In this document: piece by piece, positions 35,484 to 45,644 of the stretch
Layout of the letters: the number at the start of each line of letters is the position of its first letter
How positions within the stretch are numbered: position 1 is the stretch's first letter
Origin: Bog-1198 sp963769895
Lineage (GTDB): Bacteria > Pseudomonadota > Gammaproteobacteria > Steroidobacterales > Steroidobacteraceae
NCBI GenBank assembly: GCA_963769895.1
Contig: CAVYNJ010000005.1
Location: forward strand, 496,001-560,000
Direction of reading: 5' to 3'
Length of the DNA stretch: 64,000 bases
Translations under genes and position numbers: made by a program
The notes under the pieces: generated by a model
The model's database searches: none
Told to the model about the DNA's origin: nothing
Seen by the model: the letters and a program-made list of their open reading frames with translations, nothing else

Positions 35484-36253
35484 TGATCGATTCGCGCGCG
35501 GTCATCTCGCCGCAGGCGCAGATTGCGGCGGATGTCCATGTTGGACCGTTCACGGTCATCGGCGCGGACGTCGTCATCGGCGCGCGCACGTGGATCGGCC
35601 CGCACGCGGTCATCAATGGGCCGACCCGAATCGGGACCGACAACAAGATCTTTCAATTCGCCTCGCTCGGCGATGCGCCGCAGGACAAGAAATACGCCGG
35701 CGAACCGACGCGGCTCGAGATAGGCGATCGCAACGTCATTCGCGAATTCGTGACGGCCAATCGCGGCACGACGCACGACCACGGCGTCACCCGCATCGGC
35801 AATGACAATCTGCTGATGGCCTATTCGCATGTCGCCCACGACTGCAAGGTCGGCGACAAGGTCGTGATGGCGAACTGCGCGACGCTCGGCGGCCACGTGG
35901 AGCTCGGCGACTGGGTGATCATGGGCGGGCTGTCGGCGGTGCATCAGTACACCAAGGTCGGCGCCCATTGCTTCATCGCCAACAACGCGGCGGTCACGCG
36001 CGACGTGCCGCCATATTTGATGGCGATAGGACAGCCGGCGGTGCCGCACAGCGTCAATTCCGAGGGCTTGAAGCGGCGCGGTTTCACGGCGGCGCAAATT
36101 CAAAACATTCGCCGCGCGTATCGCGTGCTGTACCGGTCCGGATTGAAGCTGGCCCAGGCGCTCGAGCGGCTGGAGGAAACGGCGCTGCAGCAGCCGGAAA
36201 TCGCGCCGTTCGTTGCATTCATCAAGCAAAGCTCGCGCAGCATCGTTCGCTAA
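35483..36253 (+). CDS. lpxA: UDP-N-acetylglucosamine acyltransferase LpxA
   Basis: The first enzyme of lipid A synthesis, 256 residues. Left-handed beta-helix hexapeptide repeats run from residue 5 to about 180; the catalytic His lies in AYSHVAHDCKVG (about 116-126), with GDAPQDKKYAGEPTRLEIGD as the substrate loop. The C-terminal helical domain includes GLKRRGF and IRRAYRVLYRSG. ATG 35483 is chosen over ATG 35480 because it leaves 4 bases after the GGGGAGG Shine-Dalgarno. Confidence 0.96.
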   Translation: MIDSRAVISPQAQIAADVHVGPFTVIGADVVIGARTWIGPHAVINGPTRIGTDNKIFQFASLGDAPQDKKYAGEPTRLEIGDRNVIREFVTANRGTTHDHGVTRIGNDNLLMAYSHVAHDCKVGDKVVMANCATLGGHVELGDWVIMGGLSAVHQYTKVGAHCFIANNAAVTRDVPPYLMAIGQPAVPHSVNSEGLKRRGFTAAQIQNIRRAYRVLYRSGLKLAQALERLEETALQQPEIAPFVAFIKQSSRSIVR

Positions 36254-36264
36254 AGGGGATGCCG

Positions 36265-37425
36265 ATGCCATTGCGGGTCGGTCTGGTGGCGGGCGAAGCC
36301 TCGGGCGACGCGCTAGGGGCGGATTTGATGCAGGCCTTGCGCCGCTTGGCGCCGGATGCGCGCTTCTTCGGAATCGCGGGGCCGAAAATGCAGGCACAGG
36401 GCTGCGAGGTCTGGGAACCGTCCGAATCGCTCGCCGTCATGGGATTGTTTGAAATATTGCGCGATCTGCCGCGGCTGCTGCGGCTGCGCGCGCGCATCCG
36501 CCGCTCATTCATCGCCGCCCGGCCGGACGTGTTCGTCGGGATCGACGCGCCGGAATTCAATTTGGGCCTGGCGCGCGCCCTGCGCCGTGCCTCGATACCG
36601 ACCGTGCAATACGTCAGTCCGCAAGTGTGGGCTTGGCGGCAAGACCGCGTGCGCGGCATGCGCGATGCCGTCGATCTGGTCCTGTGCCTGTTGCCGTTCG
36701 AGAAGCGCTTCTACGACGATCAGGGCTTGCGCGCCGAATTCGTCGGGCACCCGCTGGCCGATGCGATTCCGTTGGCCGCCGACCGGGCCGCGGCCAGAGC
36801 GGCGCTCGGCTTGGATCCTCGGCGGCCGGTGATCGCCCTGCTGCCGGGCAGCCGGCGCGGCGAGGTTGCGCGCTTGAGCCGCGATTTTGCCGCGACGGCC
36901 GCCTGGATCGCAGCACGCCGCGCCGACGTCGAGTTCGTCGCGCCGATGGCGAGCGAGGCGACCCGCGAGATATTTGCCCGCGCGCTGGCTCGCGGCGCGC
37001 CGCGGACCGCGGTTCGCCTGATCGACGGCCGAGCGCAATGCGCGCTGATCGCCGCCGACGCAGTGCTGGTCGCCTCGGGAACGGCCAGCTTGGAGGCGGC
37101 CCTGTGCAAGCGGCCGATGGTCGTCGTGTACCGGCTCGGGGCATTGACGACTTGGGTGCTGCGGCGCATGAAGCTGTTCAAATCCGCGTATTTCGCCCAA
37201 CCGAATCTACTTGCGGGCCGGCGCATCGTCAGCGAGTATTTCCAGGAGCAAATCGTTGCGGAGCAAATTGGAGCGGAACTGTTGATGTGGCTGGACGATC
37301 CGAAACGCACGGCCGATCTGGAGGCGCAGTTCCTGGCGATCCACCGGAATTTGCGGCGCGACGCGAGCGCGAGCGCGGCGCGGGCGATCATGCAGTTGCT
37401 CGGCGCCGCAAGGCCGCCGGCGTGA
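36265..37425 (+). CDS. lpxB: Lipid-A-disaccharide synthase LpxB
   Basis: A GT19 glycosyltransferase joining UDP-diacylglucosamine and lipid X. The 386 residues start VGLVAGEASGDALGADLM; also present are GIAGPKMQAQGCE, FVGIDAPEFNLGLARALR (about 92-109), YVSPQVWAWR, ALLPGSRRGEV (about 190), and ASGTASLEAAL (about 273). ATG 36259 (six bases earlier) is too close to AAAGGGG, so 36265 is preferred. The stop codon overlaps the first copy of the duplicated rnhB start. Confidence 0.95.
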   Translation: MPLRVGLVAGEASGDALGADLMQALRRLAPDARFFGIAGPKMQAQGCEVWEPSESLAVMGLFEILRDLPRLLRLRARIRRSFIAARPDVFVGIDAPEFNLGLARALRRASIPTVQYVSPQVWAWRQDRVRGMRDAVDLVLCLLPFEKRFYDDQGLRAEFVGHPLADAIPLAADRAAARAALGLDPRRPVIALLPGSRRGEVARLSRDFAATAAWIAARRADVEFVAPMASEATREIFARALARGAPRTAVRLIDGRAQCALIAADAVLVASGTASLEAALCKRPMVVVYRLGALTTWVLRRMKLFKSAYFAQPNLLAGRRIVSEYFQEQIVAEQIGAELLMWLDDPKRTADLEAQFLAIHRNLRRDASASAARAIMQLLGAARPPA

Positions 37426-37463
37426 CGCAGCGGATCGCAGGCGTGATGCAGCGGATCGCAGGC
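37422..37463. repeat. 21-base tandem duplication at the lpxB/rnhB junction
   Basis: Copy 1 (37422-37442) and copy 2 (37443-37463) differ only at one position (GTGACGCAG versus GTGATGCAG). The first copy contains the lpxB stop and a GTG. The second provides both GTG and ATG in the rnhB frame. Confidence 0.85.
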
Positions 37464-38033
37464 GTCGACGAGGCCGGCCGCGGTCCGCTCGCGGGTCCCG
37501 TGGTGGCCGCTGCCGTGATCCTGCGCGCAGGCTCGCGCATCGGCGGCATCGCCGACTCGAAAACGCTGAGCTGCGCCGAGCGCGAGCGCTTGGCGGGCGT
37601 GATCCGCCGCCGCGCGCTGTGCTACGGCATTGGTTGGGCGGATCCGGCCGAGATCGATGCCATCGACATCCTGCAGGCGACGTTTCTCGCGATGCGCCGC
37701 GCGGTGCTCGGCCTCCGCGTCAGGCCCGACCGGCTGCTGGTCGACGGCAACCGCTTGCCGTCCTTGGCCGGGCTCGGCGAGCCCTTGAGCGCCGAGGCCA
37801 TCGTGCGCGGCGACGCGAGCGACCCGTCGATCGGCGCCGCCTCGATATTGGCGAAGACGGCGCGCGACGCGTACATGGAGCGCATGGACCGGCTCTATCC
37901 GCTCTATGCGTTCGCGAGCCACAAGGGATACCCGACCGCCCTGCATCGGCGGCTGTTGCTCGAGCATGGGCCCTGTCCATTGCACCGCCGCTCGTTCGCC
38001 CCCGTCGCCGCGGCGTTGAGGGGGCGGCCGTGA
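37422..38033 (+). CDS. rnhB: Ribonuclease HII
   Basis: Cleaves RNA in RNA-DNA hybrids and at embedded ribonucleotides. The catalytic Asp/Glu motif is in IAGVDEAGRGPLAGPVVAAA, another Asp in IADSKTLS, then LVDGNRLP and GDASDPSIGAASILAKTARD. From GTG 37422 it has 203 residues. The first eight stem from a tandem duplication, so ATG 37446 (MQRIAGVDEAGRG, 195 residues) may be the true start. The stop overlaps dnaE (GTGA). Confidence 0.94.
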   Translation: MTQRIAGVMQRIAGVDEAGRGPLAGPVVAAAVILRAGSRIGGIADSKTLSCAERERLAGVIRRRALCYGIGWADPAEIDAIDILQATFLAMRRAVLGLRVRPDRLLVDGNRLPSLAGLGEPLSAEAIVRGDASDPSIGAASILAKTARDAYMERMDRLYPLYAFASHKGYPTALHRRLLLEHGPCPLHRRSFAPVAAALRGRP

Positions 38034-41000
38034 CCTCCTTCGTTCATCTGCGGGTGCACACCGAATATTCGCTGATCGACGGGATCGTGCGGATTCCCGC
38101 GCTGATGGCCGCCGCGGCCGCGGCCGGCATGCCGGCCGTCGCGCTGACCGATCAGAGCAATTTGTTCGCGATGGTGAAGTTCTACAAGGAGGCGCAAAGC
38201 AGCGGCGTCAAACCGTTGATCGGCGTCGATGCCTGGATCCGCGAGTCCGGCGAGCGCGCGCCGCCCGCCCGCATCGTATTGCTGTGTCAAAACTTGACCG
38301 GCTACCGGCGATTGACGCAGCTGGTCACCCGCTCTTATCTCGAGGGCCAGCGTCGCGGGCCGCCGATGCTCGAGCATGGCTGGTTGAGCGCGGAACGATT
38401 GAGCGGCTTGATCGTATTGTCCGGCGCGGCGGAAGGCGACATTGGGCAAGCGCTCGCGCGCGGCCGCGACGACGAGGCCCGGCGCTGCCTCGATGCGTGG
38501 CTGGAGCTATGCGGCGACCGCTTCTACCTCGAGGCGCAACGCACCGGGCGCCCGGGGGAGGCGGCCTACACGGATGCGGTCTTGAGCCTGGCATCCGAGC
38601 GCGGCGTAGCGGCGGTCGCGACCAACGACGTGCGGTTCTTGCGGCGCGCCGAATTCGAGGCGCACGAGGCGCGAGTCTGCATACACGAGGGCGCTCTGCT
38701 CGCCGACGGCAGGCGCGCCCGCCGCTACACCGAGGAGCAATATCTGAAGTCCCCGGCCGAAATGGCCGAACTGTTTGCCGATCAACCCGAACTGCTGGCC
38801 AACACCGTGGAGATCGCCAAGCGCTGCTCGCTGGAAATTCAGTTGGGCGAAGCGATGCTGCCGGCCTACCCCGTGCCCGAGGGCAGCACGACCGAAGAAT
38901 ATCTGCATCGGCAGTCCGCGATCGGCCTGCGGGAGAGGCTCGCGGCCGCCGGCGCCGAGGGCTCGCCGGTTCGCGCGCAAGCTCATTACGAACAGCGGCT
39001 CGCGCTGGAGCTCGGCGTGATTTGCACGATGGGATTCGCCGGATATTTCTTGATCGTCGCCGACTTCATCCGGTGGGCGCGCGGGCACGGCGTGCCGGTC
39101 GGACCCGGCCGCGGCTCCGGCGCCGGCTCGCTGGTCGCCTATGCGCTGCAGATCACGGACCTCGATCCGATCGAACACGACTTGCTGTTCGAGCGGTTCT
39201 TGAACCCCGAGCGGGTCTCGATGCCGGATATCGACGTCGATTTCTGCATGGAGGGGCGCGACCGCGTCATCGACTACGTCGCGCACAAATACGGCCGCGA
39301 GCGCGTCTCGCAGATCATCACCTACGGAACGCTCGCGGCGAAGGCGGTCGTGCGCGACGTGGGGCGCGTGTTGGGACACAACTACGGCTACGTCGACAAG
39401 ATCGCCAAATTGATCCCCTTCGAGATCGGAATCACGCTGGACAAGGCGCTCGAGCAGGAAGAGGAACTGAAGCGGCTGTACGCGGGCGACGGCGAAGTCA
39501 GAGAATTGATCGATTTGGCGCGCGCGCTCGAGGGATTGGTGCGCAATGCCGGCACGCACGCCGGCGGCGTCGTCATCGCGCCTTCGGTGCTGACCGATTT
39601 CACGCCGCTGTATTGCGAGGAAGGCAGCGGCACGCCGGTCACGCAGTTCGACAAGGACGATGTCGAGGCCGCGGGTCTCGTCAAGTTCGATTTTCTGGGG
39701 CTGCGGACGCTGACGATCATCGACTGGGCGGTGCGCGACATCAACGCCGAACGCGGCCGCGCCGGCGATCCGCCGCTCGAGATCAGCGCCCTGCCGATGG
39801 GCGACGCGGCGACGTATCAGCTCCTGAAGAACTGCCGGACCACGGCGGTTTTCCAGCTCGAGTCGCGCGGCATGAAGGATCTGATCCGGCGCCTGCAGCC
39901 GGACCGGTTCGGCGACATCGTAGCCTTGGTCGCGCTGTTTCGGCCGGGTCCGCTGCAGTCCGGCATGGTCGACGATTTCATCGCCCGCAAGCACGACATG
40001 AGCGGCGCGACGATCGACTATCTGCACCCGGCGTTGAAGCCCGTGCTGGAGGCGACCTACGGCGTGATCCTGTATCAGGAGCAGGTCATGCAGATCGCGC
40101 AAATCCTGGCCGGCTATACGCTGGGCGGCGCGGATCTGCTGCGCCGTGCGATGGGCAAGAAGAAGCCGGAGGAAATGGCCAAGCAGCGCTCGGTGTTCGT
40201 CAGCGGCGCGGTCGCGCGCGGGGTGCGCGAGGCGCAGGCGACCCACATCTTCGATCTGATGGAAAAATTCGCCGGTTACGGGTTCAACAAGTCGCACTCG
40301 GCCGCCTATGCGCTGCTGTCGTACCAGACGGCGTGGCTGAAAGCGCATTATCCCGCCGCCTTCATGGCCGCCGTGCTGTCTTCGGACATGGACAAGACCG
40401 ACAAGGTCGTCACGCTGATCGACGAATGCGCCAGCATGCGGCTGGAAATCCTGCCGCCCGACGTCAACGAGTCGATCTACAAGTTCAGGGTCGCGGGACC
40501 GGACAGCATCCGTTACGGCATGGGCGCGATCAAGGGCGTCGGGGCCGCCGCGGTCGAGGCGATCATCGAGGAGCGCTCGGCGCGCGGCGCGTTCATGAGC
40601 CTGCCCGATCTGTGCCGCCGCATCGATTTACAGAGGGTCAACCGGCGCGTGCTCGAAGCCTTGATCCGCTCCGGAAGCCTCGATGGGATCGGTCCGAACC
40701 GCGCGACATTGAGCGCCGAACTCGACAAGGCAATGCATCTGGGCGAGCAGAATTCACGCGCGGTCTGCACCGGCCAAGTCGATCTATTCGGCCTGAGCGC
40801 CGCGCAAGACAGCGTGCTGCCGGAATTTACGGAAAGCGTGCGTTTGACCGGAGAGCGCGAGACCCTCGGATTGTTCTTGAGCGGGCATCCGATCAGTCCC
40901 TATGAGCCGGACTTGAAGTATCTGGTCAGCGCGCGGCTCGCCGATATCGGCGGACCGAAGCCCGTGGCCCCGGAGTCCGGGCGCGGTTGGTCGCCGGCGA

Positions 41001-41537
41001 AGTCGGTGACGGTCGCAGGTCTCGTGCTGGAGATTCGCCGGCGCCCCAACCGGGTGACCTTGGTCCTCGACGATCGCAGCGGCCGCCTCGAAATCAGTCT
41101 TTACGAAGAGACCTACCAGCAACATCGCGACATCATCGTCAAGGATGCGATACTGGTGATCGACGGCAGCCTGCGGTTCGACGACTTCATCGAGGCCTGG
41201 CGGTTGCAAGCCAAGTCGCTGATCGACATCGACCGCGCCAGGGAACGCTATGCGCGCCGGCTTCTGGCTGCGCTGGCCGAGCGAGTTCGACGGGCCGCAG
41301 GGCATGAGCCGTTTCGAGGAATTATTGCGTCCATTTTTACGCGGGCCTTGCGGTGTCGGCGTCGTCGTCTCGCGCAGCGATTACTCCGGCCGGGTCAATT
41401 TGGCCGACGCCTGGTCGGTACGGCCGACCCGGGAATTGCTCGATCGGCTGACGAGCCTCGTCGGGCGCGATGGCTGGCATTTGGTCTATGGTCCTCGGAA
41501 TGACGCGCGGGGCGAGGAAACTTCTTCATGGCGATGA
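38030..41537 (+). CDS. dnaE: DNA polymerase III alpha subunit (C-terminus out of frame by one base)
   Basis: The replicative polymerase, about 1168 residues when the frame is corrected. Order of domains: PHP (1-270, FVHLRVHTEYSLIDGIVRIP), polymerase palm with catalytic aspartates in MPDIDVDFCMEGRDRVIDYV (about 400-419), fingers (FQLESRGMKDLIRRLQPDRFGD), helix-hairpin-helix (IRYGMGAIKGVGAAAVEAII), OB fold (VTVAGLVLEIRRRPNRVTLV) and C-terminal tau-binding region. Near 41258-41262 the frame slips: after ERYARR the expected continuation WLRWPSEF ... LLDRLTSLVGRDGWHLVYG is in the +1 frame and ends at 41537. Unshifted, the protein would stop at 41503 with a nonsense tail. GTG start overlaps rnhB. 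Confidence 0.93.
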
Positions 41538-42487
41538 ATTTTCTGGAATTTGAGCAGCCGATCGCCGAACTGGAAGCCAAGATCGAGGAGCTGAAGTTCC
41601 TCGGCTCCAACGGCAGCGCCAACATTTCGGATGAAATAAAGCGCTTGCAGGGGAAGAGCCGGGCATTGACGACGACCATCTTCCAAAACCTGAGCCCGTG
41701 GCAAATCACGCAATTGGCGCGCCATCCGCAGCGGCCGTATACGCTGGACTATCTGTCGATGATCTTCACCGACTGGCACGAATTGCACGGCGACCGCATG
41801 TACAGCGACGATCTGGCGATCGTCGGCGGACTGGCGCGGATCGACGGCACGCCGGTCATGGTGATCGGCCATCAGAAGGGGCGGGACACCAAAGAGCGCG
41901 TACGCCGCAATTACGGCATGCCGAAACCGGAAGGCTACCGCAAGGCGCTGCGCTTGATGATGACGGCGGAGCGCTTCCGCTTGCCGATCGTCACGCTGAT
42001 CGATACGCCCGGCGCGTATCCCGGCATCGGCTCGGAGGAACGGGGGCAAAGCGAGGCGATCGCCCGCAATTTGTTCGAGATGTCGAATTTGGCGGCGCCG
42101 ATTCTGTCGGTCGTGATCGGCGAGGGAGGGTCCGGCGGCGCGCTTGCGATCGGCGTCTGCGACCGGCTGGTCATGCTGCAGTTCAGCGTCTACTCGGTCA
42201 TATCGCCGGAGAGCTGCGCGTCGATACTGTGGAAGAGCACCGACAAGAAGGAAATAGCGGCCGATGCGATGGGCGGCACGGCCGAGCGGCTCAAGAAGCT
42301 GGGTCTCGTCGATGAGGTTCTGAAGGAGCCGCACGGCGGGGCGCACCGCGACCCCGCGGCGATGGCCGAAACCCTGAAGACCAGCGTCGTCAAACATCTC
42401 GCTGAGCTGCGCAACCAGCCGGTCACGCAATTGCTCGATGCGAGGCAAGCGCGCTTGCGCTCGTTCGGCGTGTTTCGCGACGGCTGA
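41528..42487 (+). CDS. accA: Acetyl-CoA carboxylase carboxyltransferase subunit alpha
   Basis: Part of the carboxyltransferase half of acetyl-CoA carboxylase, giving malonyl-CoA. The 319 residues begin FLEFEQPIAELEAKIEELKF; family motifs include LSMIFTDWHELHGDR, IGHQKGRDTKERVRRNYGMP, IDTPGAYPGIGSEERGQSEA and GEGGSGGALAIGVCDRL. ATG 41528 has GAGGA upstream. A second ATG (41534) overlaps the corrected dnaE stop as ATGA, supporting the idea that the real dnaE frame ends there. Confidence 0.96.
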   Translation: MAMNFLEFEQPIAELEAKIEELKFLGSNGSANISDEIKRLQGKSRALTTTIFQNLSPWQITQLARHPQRPYTLDYLSMIFTDWHELHGDRMYSDDLAIVGGLARIDGTPVMVIGHQKGRDTKERVRRNYGMPKPEGYRKALRLMMTAERFRLPIVTLIDTPGAYPGIGSEERGQSEAIARNLFEMSNLAAPILSVVIGEGGSGGALAIGVCDRLVMLQFSVYSVISPESCASILWKSTDKKEIAADAMGGTAERLKKLGLVDEVLKEPHGGAHRDPAAMAETLKTSVVKHLAELRNQPVTQLLDARQARLRSFGVFRDG

Positions 42488-42493
42488 GCGGCC

Positions 42494-43835
42494 ATGAGTT
42501 TTTCGGCCGCCGCGCTCGCTGCCGAGTTGGCGAGGCAACTGCCGCGAGGCGCGAGCGGATTGGTGGTGGCATTGAGCGGCGGACTGGACTCCAGTTGCCT
42601 GCTGGCCGCTGCGGCGACGCTCTATCCGCGGGGCGGCGCGCTGCCGCTGCGCGCCGCGCACATCGATCATGGTTTGCAAGGCGCCGCCGCCGCCTTCCGC
42701 GCGGTCTGCACCGGTTTGTGCGAGCATCTGCAGGTGCCGCTGTCGATCATCGAGGTTGCGGCCGCCGCGTCCGCCGGAGCATCGCTCGAAGCCGCGGCGC
42801 GCGACGCGCGCTACGAAGCGCTCTCGGCCGCGCTCGCCGCCGGCGAGTGCTTGTTGACCGCCCACCACTGCGAAGATCAGGCCGAGACGCTGTTGCTGCA
42901 GGCGCTGCGCGGCGCCGGTCTGAAGGGGCTGGCGAGCATGCCGGCGCTGCGTCCGCTCGCCGCCGGCTGGCATCTGCGGCCGATGTTGGCTGCCACGCGC
43001 GCCGACATCGAGCGCTACGCCGAAAAGCACGGCATCGGCGGCGTGGCGGATCCGATGAACGCGGACTTGCGCTTCGATCGAGTCTATTTGCGGCGCCAGG
43101 TGTGGCCGCTGATCGCGCGGCGTTGGCCGGGTGCGGCCAAAGCGCTGTCGCGCGTCGCGGCGCACGCGGCCGAGGCGCAGGAGCTGTTGGAGTCGGCGGC
43201 CGATGAGGACCTTGCATCGCTCGCCGACGGCGAAGCGCTGTCGGTGCCGCGGCTGCGCGCACTCGGCGCGGCGCGGCGCATCAACGCGGTGCGGCGCTGG
43301 ATCGGCAAAGCCTCGGCGGTGCCGCCGCCAACCTCGCGGCTCATCGAAGCGCTGCGCCAAATCATGGACGCCGATCAAGATCATTTGCCGGCCGTCCCGT
43401 GGGGCGCGCATGCGCTGCGCCGTTATCGCGATCGCTTGTTCCTGACCGCGGCCGAGCCGCCGCACCTGGATTGCGAGCGCGCGTGGACGGCGCCGCTGCG
43501 GACCGGCCTCGATCTGGGCCCCGGGCTCGGACGGTTGCTTTGCGTCGCGCGGCGGGGCGGTTTGGCCGCCGCCCGGTTGCCGGCGAGCTTGCTGGTGCGC
43601 GCCCGCAGCGGCGGGGAGGCCTTGAGGCCGGGCAGCGATGCCGCGACGCAGAGCGTGCAACACCTGTGTCAAGCGCAGGGAATACTGCCGTGGATGCGAG
43701 GCGCGCTGCCGTTCATCTTTGCGGGTTCCGATTTGATCGCGGTCGGCAGATCTCTGGCTGGACGGGCGCTGGTGCGTCGCCGCGCGCGAACCCGGCCTCG
43801 CGTTTCGCTGGGAACACGCGCCGCTGCTCGTCTGA
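42494..43835 (+). CDS. tilS: tRNA(Ile)-lysidine synthase TilS (frame broken by one extra base near the 3' end)
   Basis: Converts C34 of tRNA-Ile(CAU) to lysidine. The PP-loop ATPase motif VALSGGLDSSCLLAAAA is at about 26-42; other motifs are HIDHGLQ, LLTAHHCEDQAETLLLQALRGAGLKGL (two parts) and the C-terminal GILPWMRGALPFIFAGSDLIAVG. Immediately after this, at about 43750-43752, an extra base shifts the frame. The natural ending DLWLDGRWCV ... RWEHAPLLV continues in the next frame to TGA 43833-43835, giving 446 residues. Without correction the frame would run into pyrG. Confidence 0.88.
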
Positions 43836-43997
43836 GCGCGCCTTGCGCGGCGCCGGGCGACGGCCGATTGTCCATCGACCGGCGATCTGGTAATCTGAAT
43901 TCCCGTCGAATTCTCGTTATTCCCACAGGCTTCAGCTTGTTGATGCCGGATCCGGATGGTCCGGGCGGCGAGCGCTTTTTATCGGCGGTGACCCATC

Positions 43998-45644
43998 ATG
44001 AGCAGATTCGTTTTCGTCACCGGCGGCGTGGTTTCCTCGCTCGGCAAGGGAATCGCATCGGCTTCGCTGGGCGCAATCCTCGAGGCCCGCGGCCTCAAGG
44101 TCAGCATGGTCAAGCTCGATCCGTACATCAACGTCGATCCCGGCACCATGAGCCCTTTCCAGCACGGCGAAGTGTTCGTCACGGCCGACGGTACCGAATC
44201 GGACCTCGACCTTGGGCACTACGAGCGCTTCGTGCGCACGACGACCGGGCGCAACAGCAATTTCACGACGGGGCGGATTTACGAGCGCGTCATCGCCAAG
44301 GAGCGGCGGGGGGACTATTTGGGCGCGACCGTGCAAGTCATCCCGCACATCACCGATGAGATCAAGTACCGCATACGCATGGGCGCCGGCAACTCGGACG
44401 TCTGCATGGTTGAAATCGGCGGCACGGTCGGCGACATCGAATCGCTGCCGTTTCTGGAGGCCATTCGGCAAATGGGCGTGGAGCTCGGCCACAATCGCGT
44501 GCTGTACATGCATTTGACGCTGGTGCCGATCGTCGGCGGGTCCGGCGAGATCAAGACGAAGCCCACGCAGCACTCGGTCAAGGAGTTGCGCGGCATCGGC
44601 ATACAGCCGGACATCCTCCTGTGCCGATGCCTGCAGAGCCTGCCCGACGAGCAGCGCCGCAAGATCGCCCTGTTCACGAACGTCGAGGAGCGCGCCGTGA
44701 TTTCCGCGGTCGACGCCGACGACATTTACAAGATACCGCTGCTGCTGCATGAGCAGAAGTTGGACGAGATCGTCGTGGACAAACTGCGCCTCGAGGTGCC
44801 GCCGACGGATCTCGCCGACTGGCGCGCCGTCGTCGCCGCCAAGCAGAATCCGGAGGCCGTCGTCGATATCGGCATGGTCGGCAAGTACGTGCAGATCCGC
44901 GATTCCTATATTTCGCTGAACGAGGCGCTGATGCACGGCGGAATCAAGACGCGCACCCGGGTCAACATTCACTATTTCGAATCGCAGGACATCGAACGCT
45001 CCGGGCCGGGCGCGCTGCAGAATATGGATGCGATCCTCGTGCCGGGCGGCTTCGGCGACCGCGGCATCGAGGGCAAGATCCAGGCGATCCGCCACGCGCG
45101 CGAGAATCGCGTGCCTTACCTAGGCATTTGCCTCGGGATGCAGTTGGCGATCATCGAATATTCGCGCCACGTGCTCGGGCTGAAGGATGCGAACAGTACG
45201 GAGTTCGACCGCGCGACGAATCATCCGGTCATCGCCTTGATCACCGAATGGCAGGATTTGGCCCGCGGTCAGCAGGTGCGCGACGAGAAATCGAATCTCG
45301 GCGGCAGCATGCGACTCGGTGCCCAAGAGGCGAAGCTCGCGCCGGGCTCGCTCGTGCATGCGATGTACGGCAAGGATTCGATCTTCGAGCGGCACCGCCA
45401 TCGCTACGAATTCAACAATCATTATCTGGACGAGTTGACCTCGGCCGGATTGCGGTTTTCCGGCTTCTCGGCCGACGGTTTGGTCGAATGCATCGAATTG
45501 CCGAGCCATCCGTGGTTCGTCGCGAGCCAATTCCACCCGGAATTCACCTCGACCCCGCGCGACGGCCATCCGCTGTTCACCGGCTTCGTCCGCGCCGCCA
45601 GGGCGTACCGCGCAGCGCTGCAGCCCGGCCGCGCGACTGCATGA
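43998..45644 (+). CDS. pyrG: CTP synthase
   Basis: Aminates UTP to CTP with ATP and glutamine. In 548 residues: N-terminal synthetase domain (FVTGGVVSSLGKGIASASLG, then MVKLDPYINVDPGTM) and C-terminal class I glutamine amidotransferase with Cys in YLGICLGMQLAI (about 374-385) and His-Glu in FHPEFTS (about 514-520). The 162-base gap before it has TTGTCC and TAATCT elements spaced too loosely for a firm promoter call. The stop overlaps kdsA by four bases. Confidence 0.97.
   Translation: MSRFVFVTGGVVSSLGKGIASASLGAILEARGLKVSMVKLDPYINVDPGTMSPFQHGEVFVTADGTESDLDLGHYERFVRTTTGRNSNFTTGRIYERVIAKERRGDYLGATVQVIPHITDEIKYRIRMGAGNSDVCMVEIGGTVGDIESLPFLEAIRQMGVELGHNRVLYMHLTLVPIVGGSGEIKTKPTQHSVKELRGIGIQPDILLCRCLQSLPDEQRRKIALFTNVEERAVISAVDADDIYKIPLLLHEQKLDEIVVDKLRLEVPPTDLADWRAVVAAKQNPEAVVDIGMVGKYVQIRDSYISLNEALMHGGIKTRTRVNIHYFESQDIERSGPGALQNMDAILVPGGFGDRGIEGKIQAIRHARENRVPYLGICLGMQLAIIEYSRHVLGLKDANSTEFDRATNHPVIALITEWQDLARGQQVRDEKSNLGGSMRLGAQEAKLAPGSLVHAMYGKDSIFERHRHRYEFNNHYLDELTSAGLRFSGFSADGLVECIELPSHPWFVASQFHPEFTSTPRDGHPLFTGFVRAARAYRAALQPGRATA

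Noticed and set aside
38284..40905. An 873-codon open frame overlapping dnaE on the same strand
   Set aside because: It is a shifted-frame shadow in GC-rich coding DNA, rich in Arg/Ala/Gly, while the dnaE frame carries all polymerase motifs.
43836..43997. Possible continuation of tilS into pyrG as a fusion protein
   Set aside because: The run-on is caused by the tilS frame break; the correct frame ends at 43835 and pyrG has its own well-conserved start.
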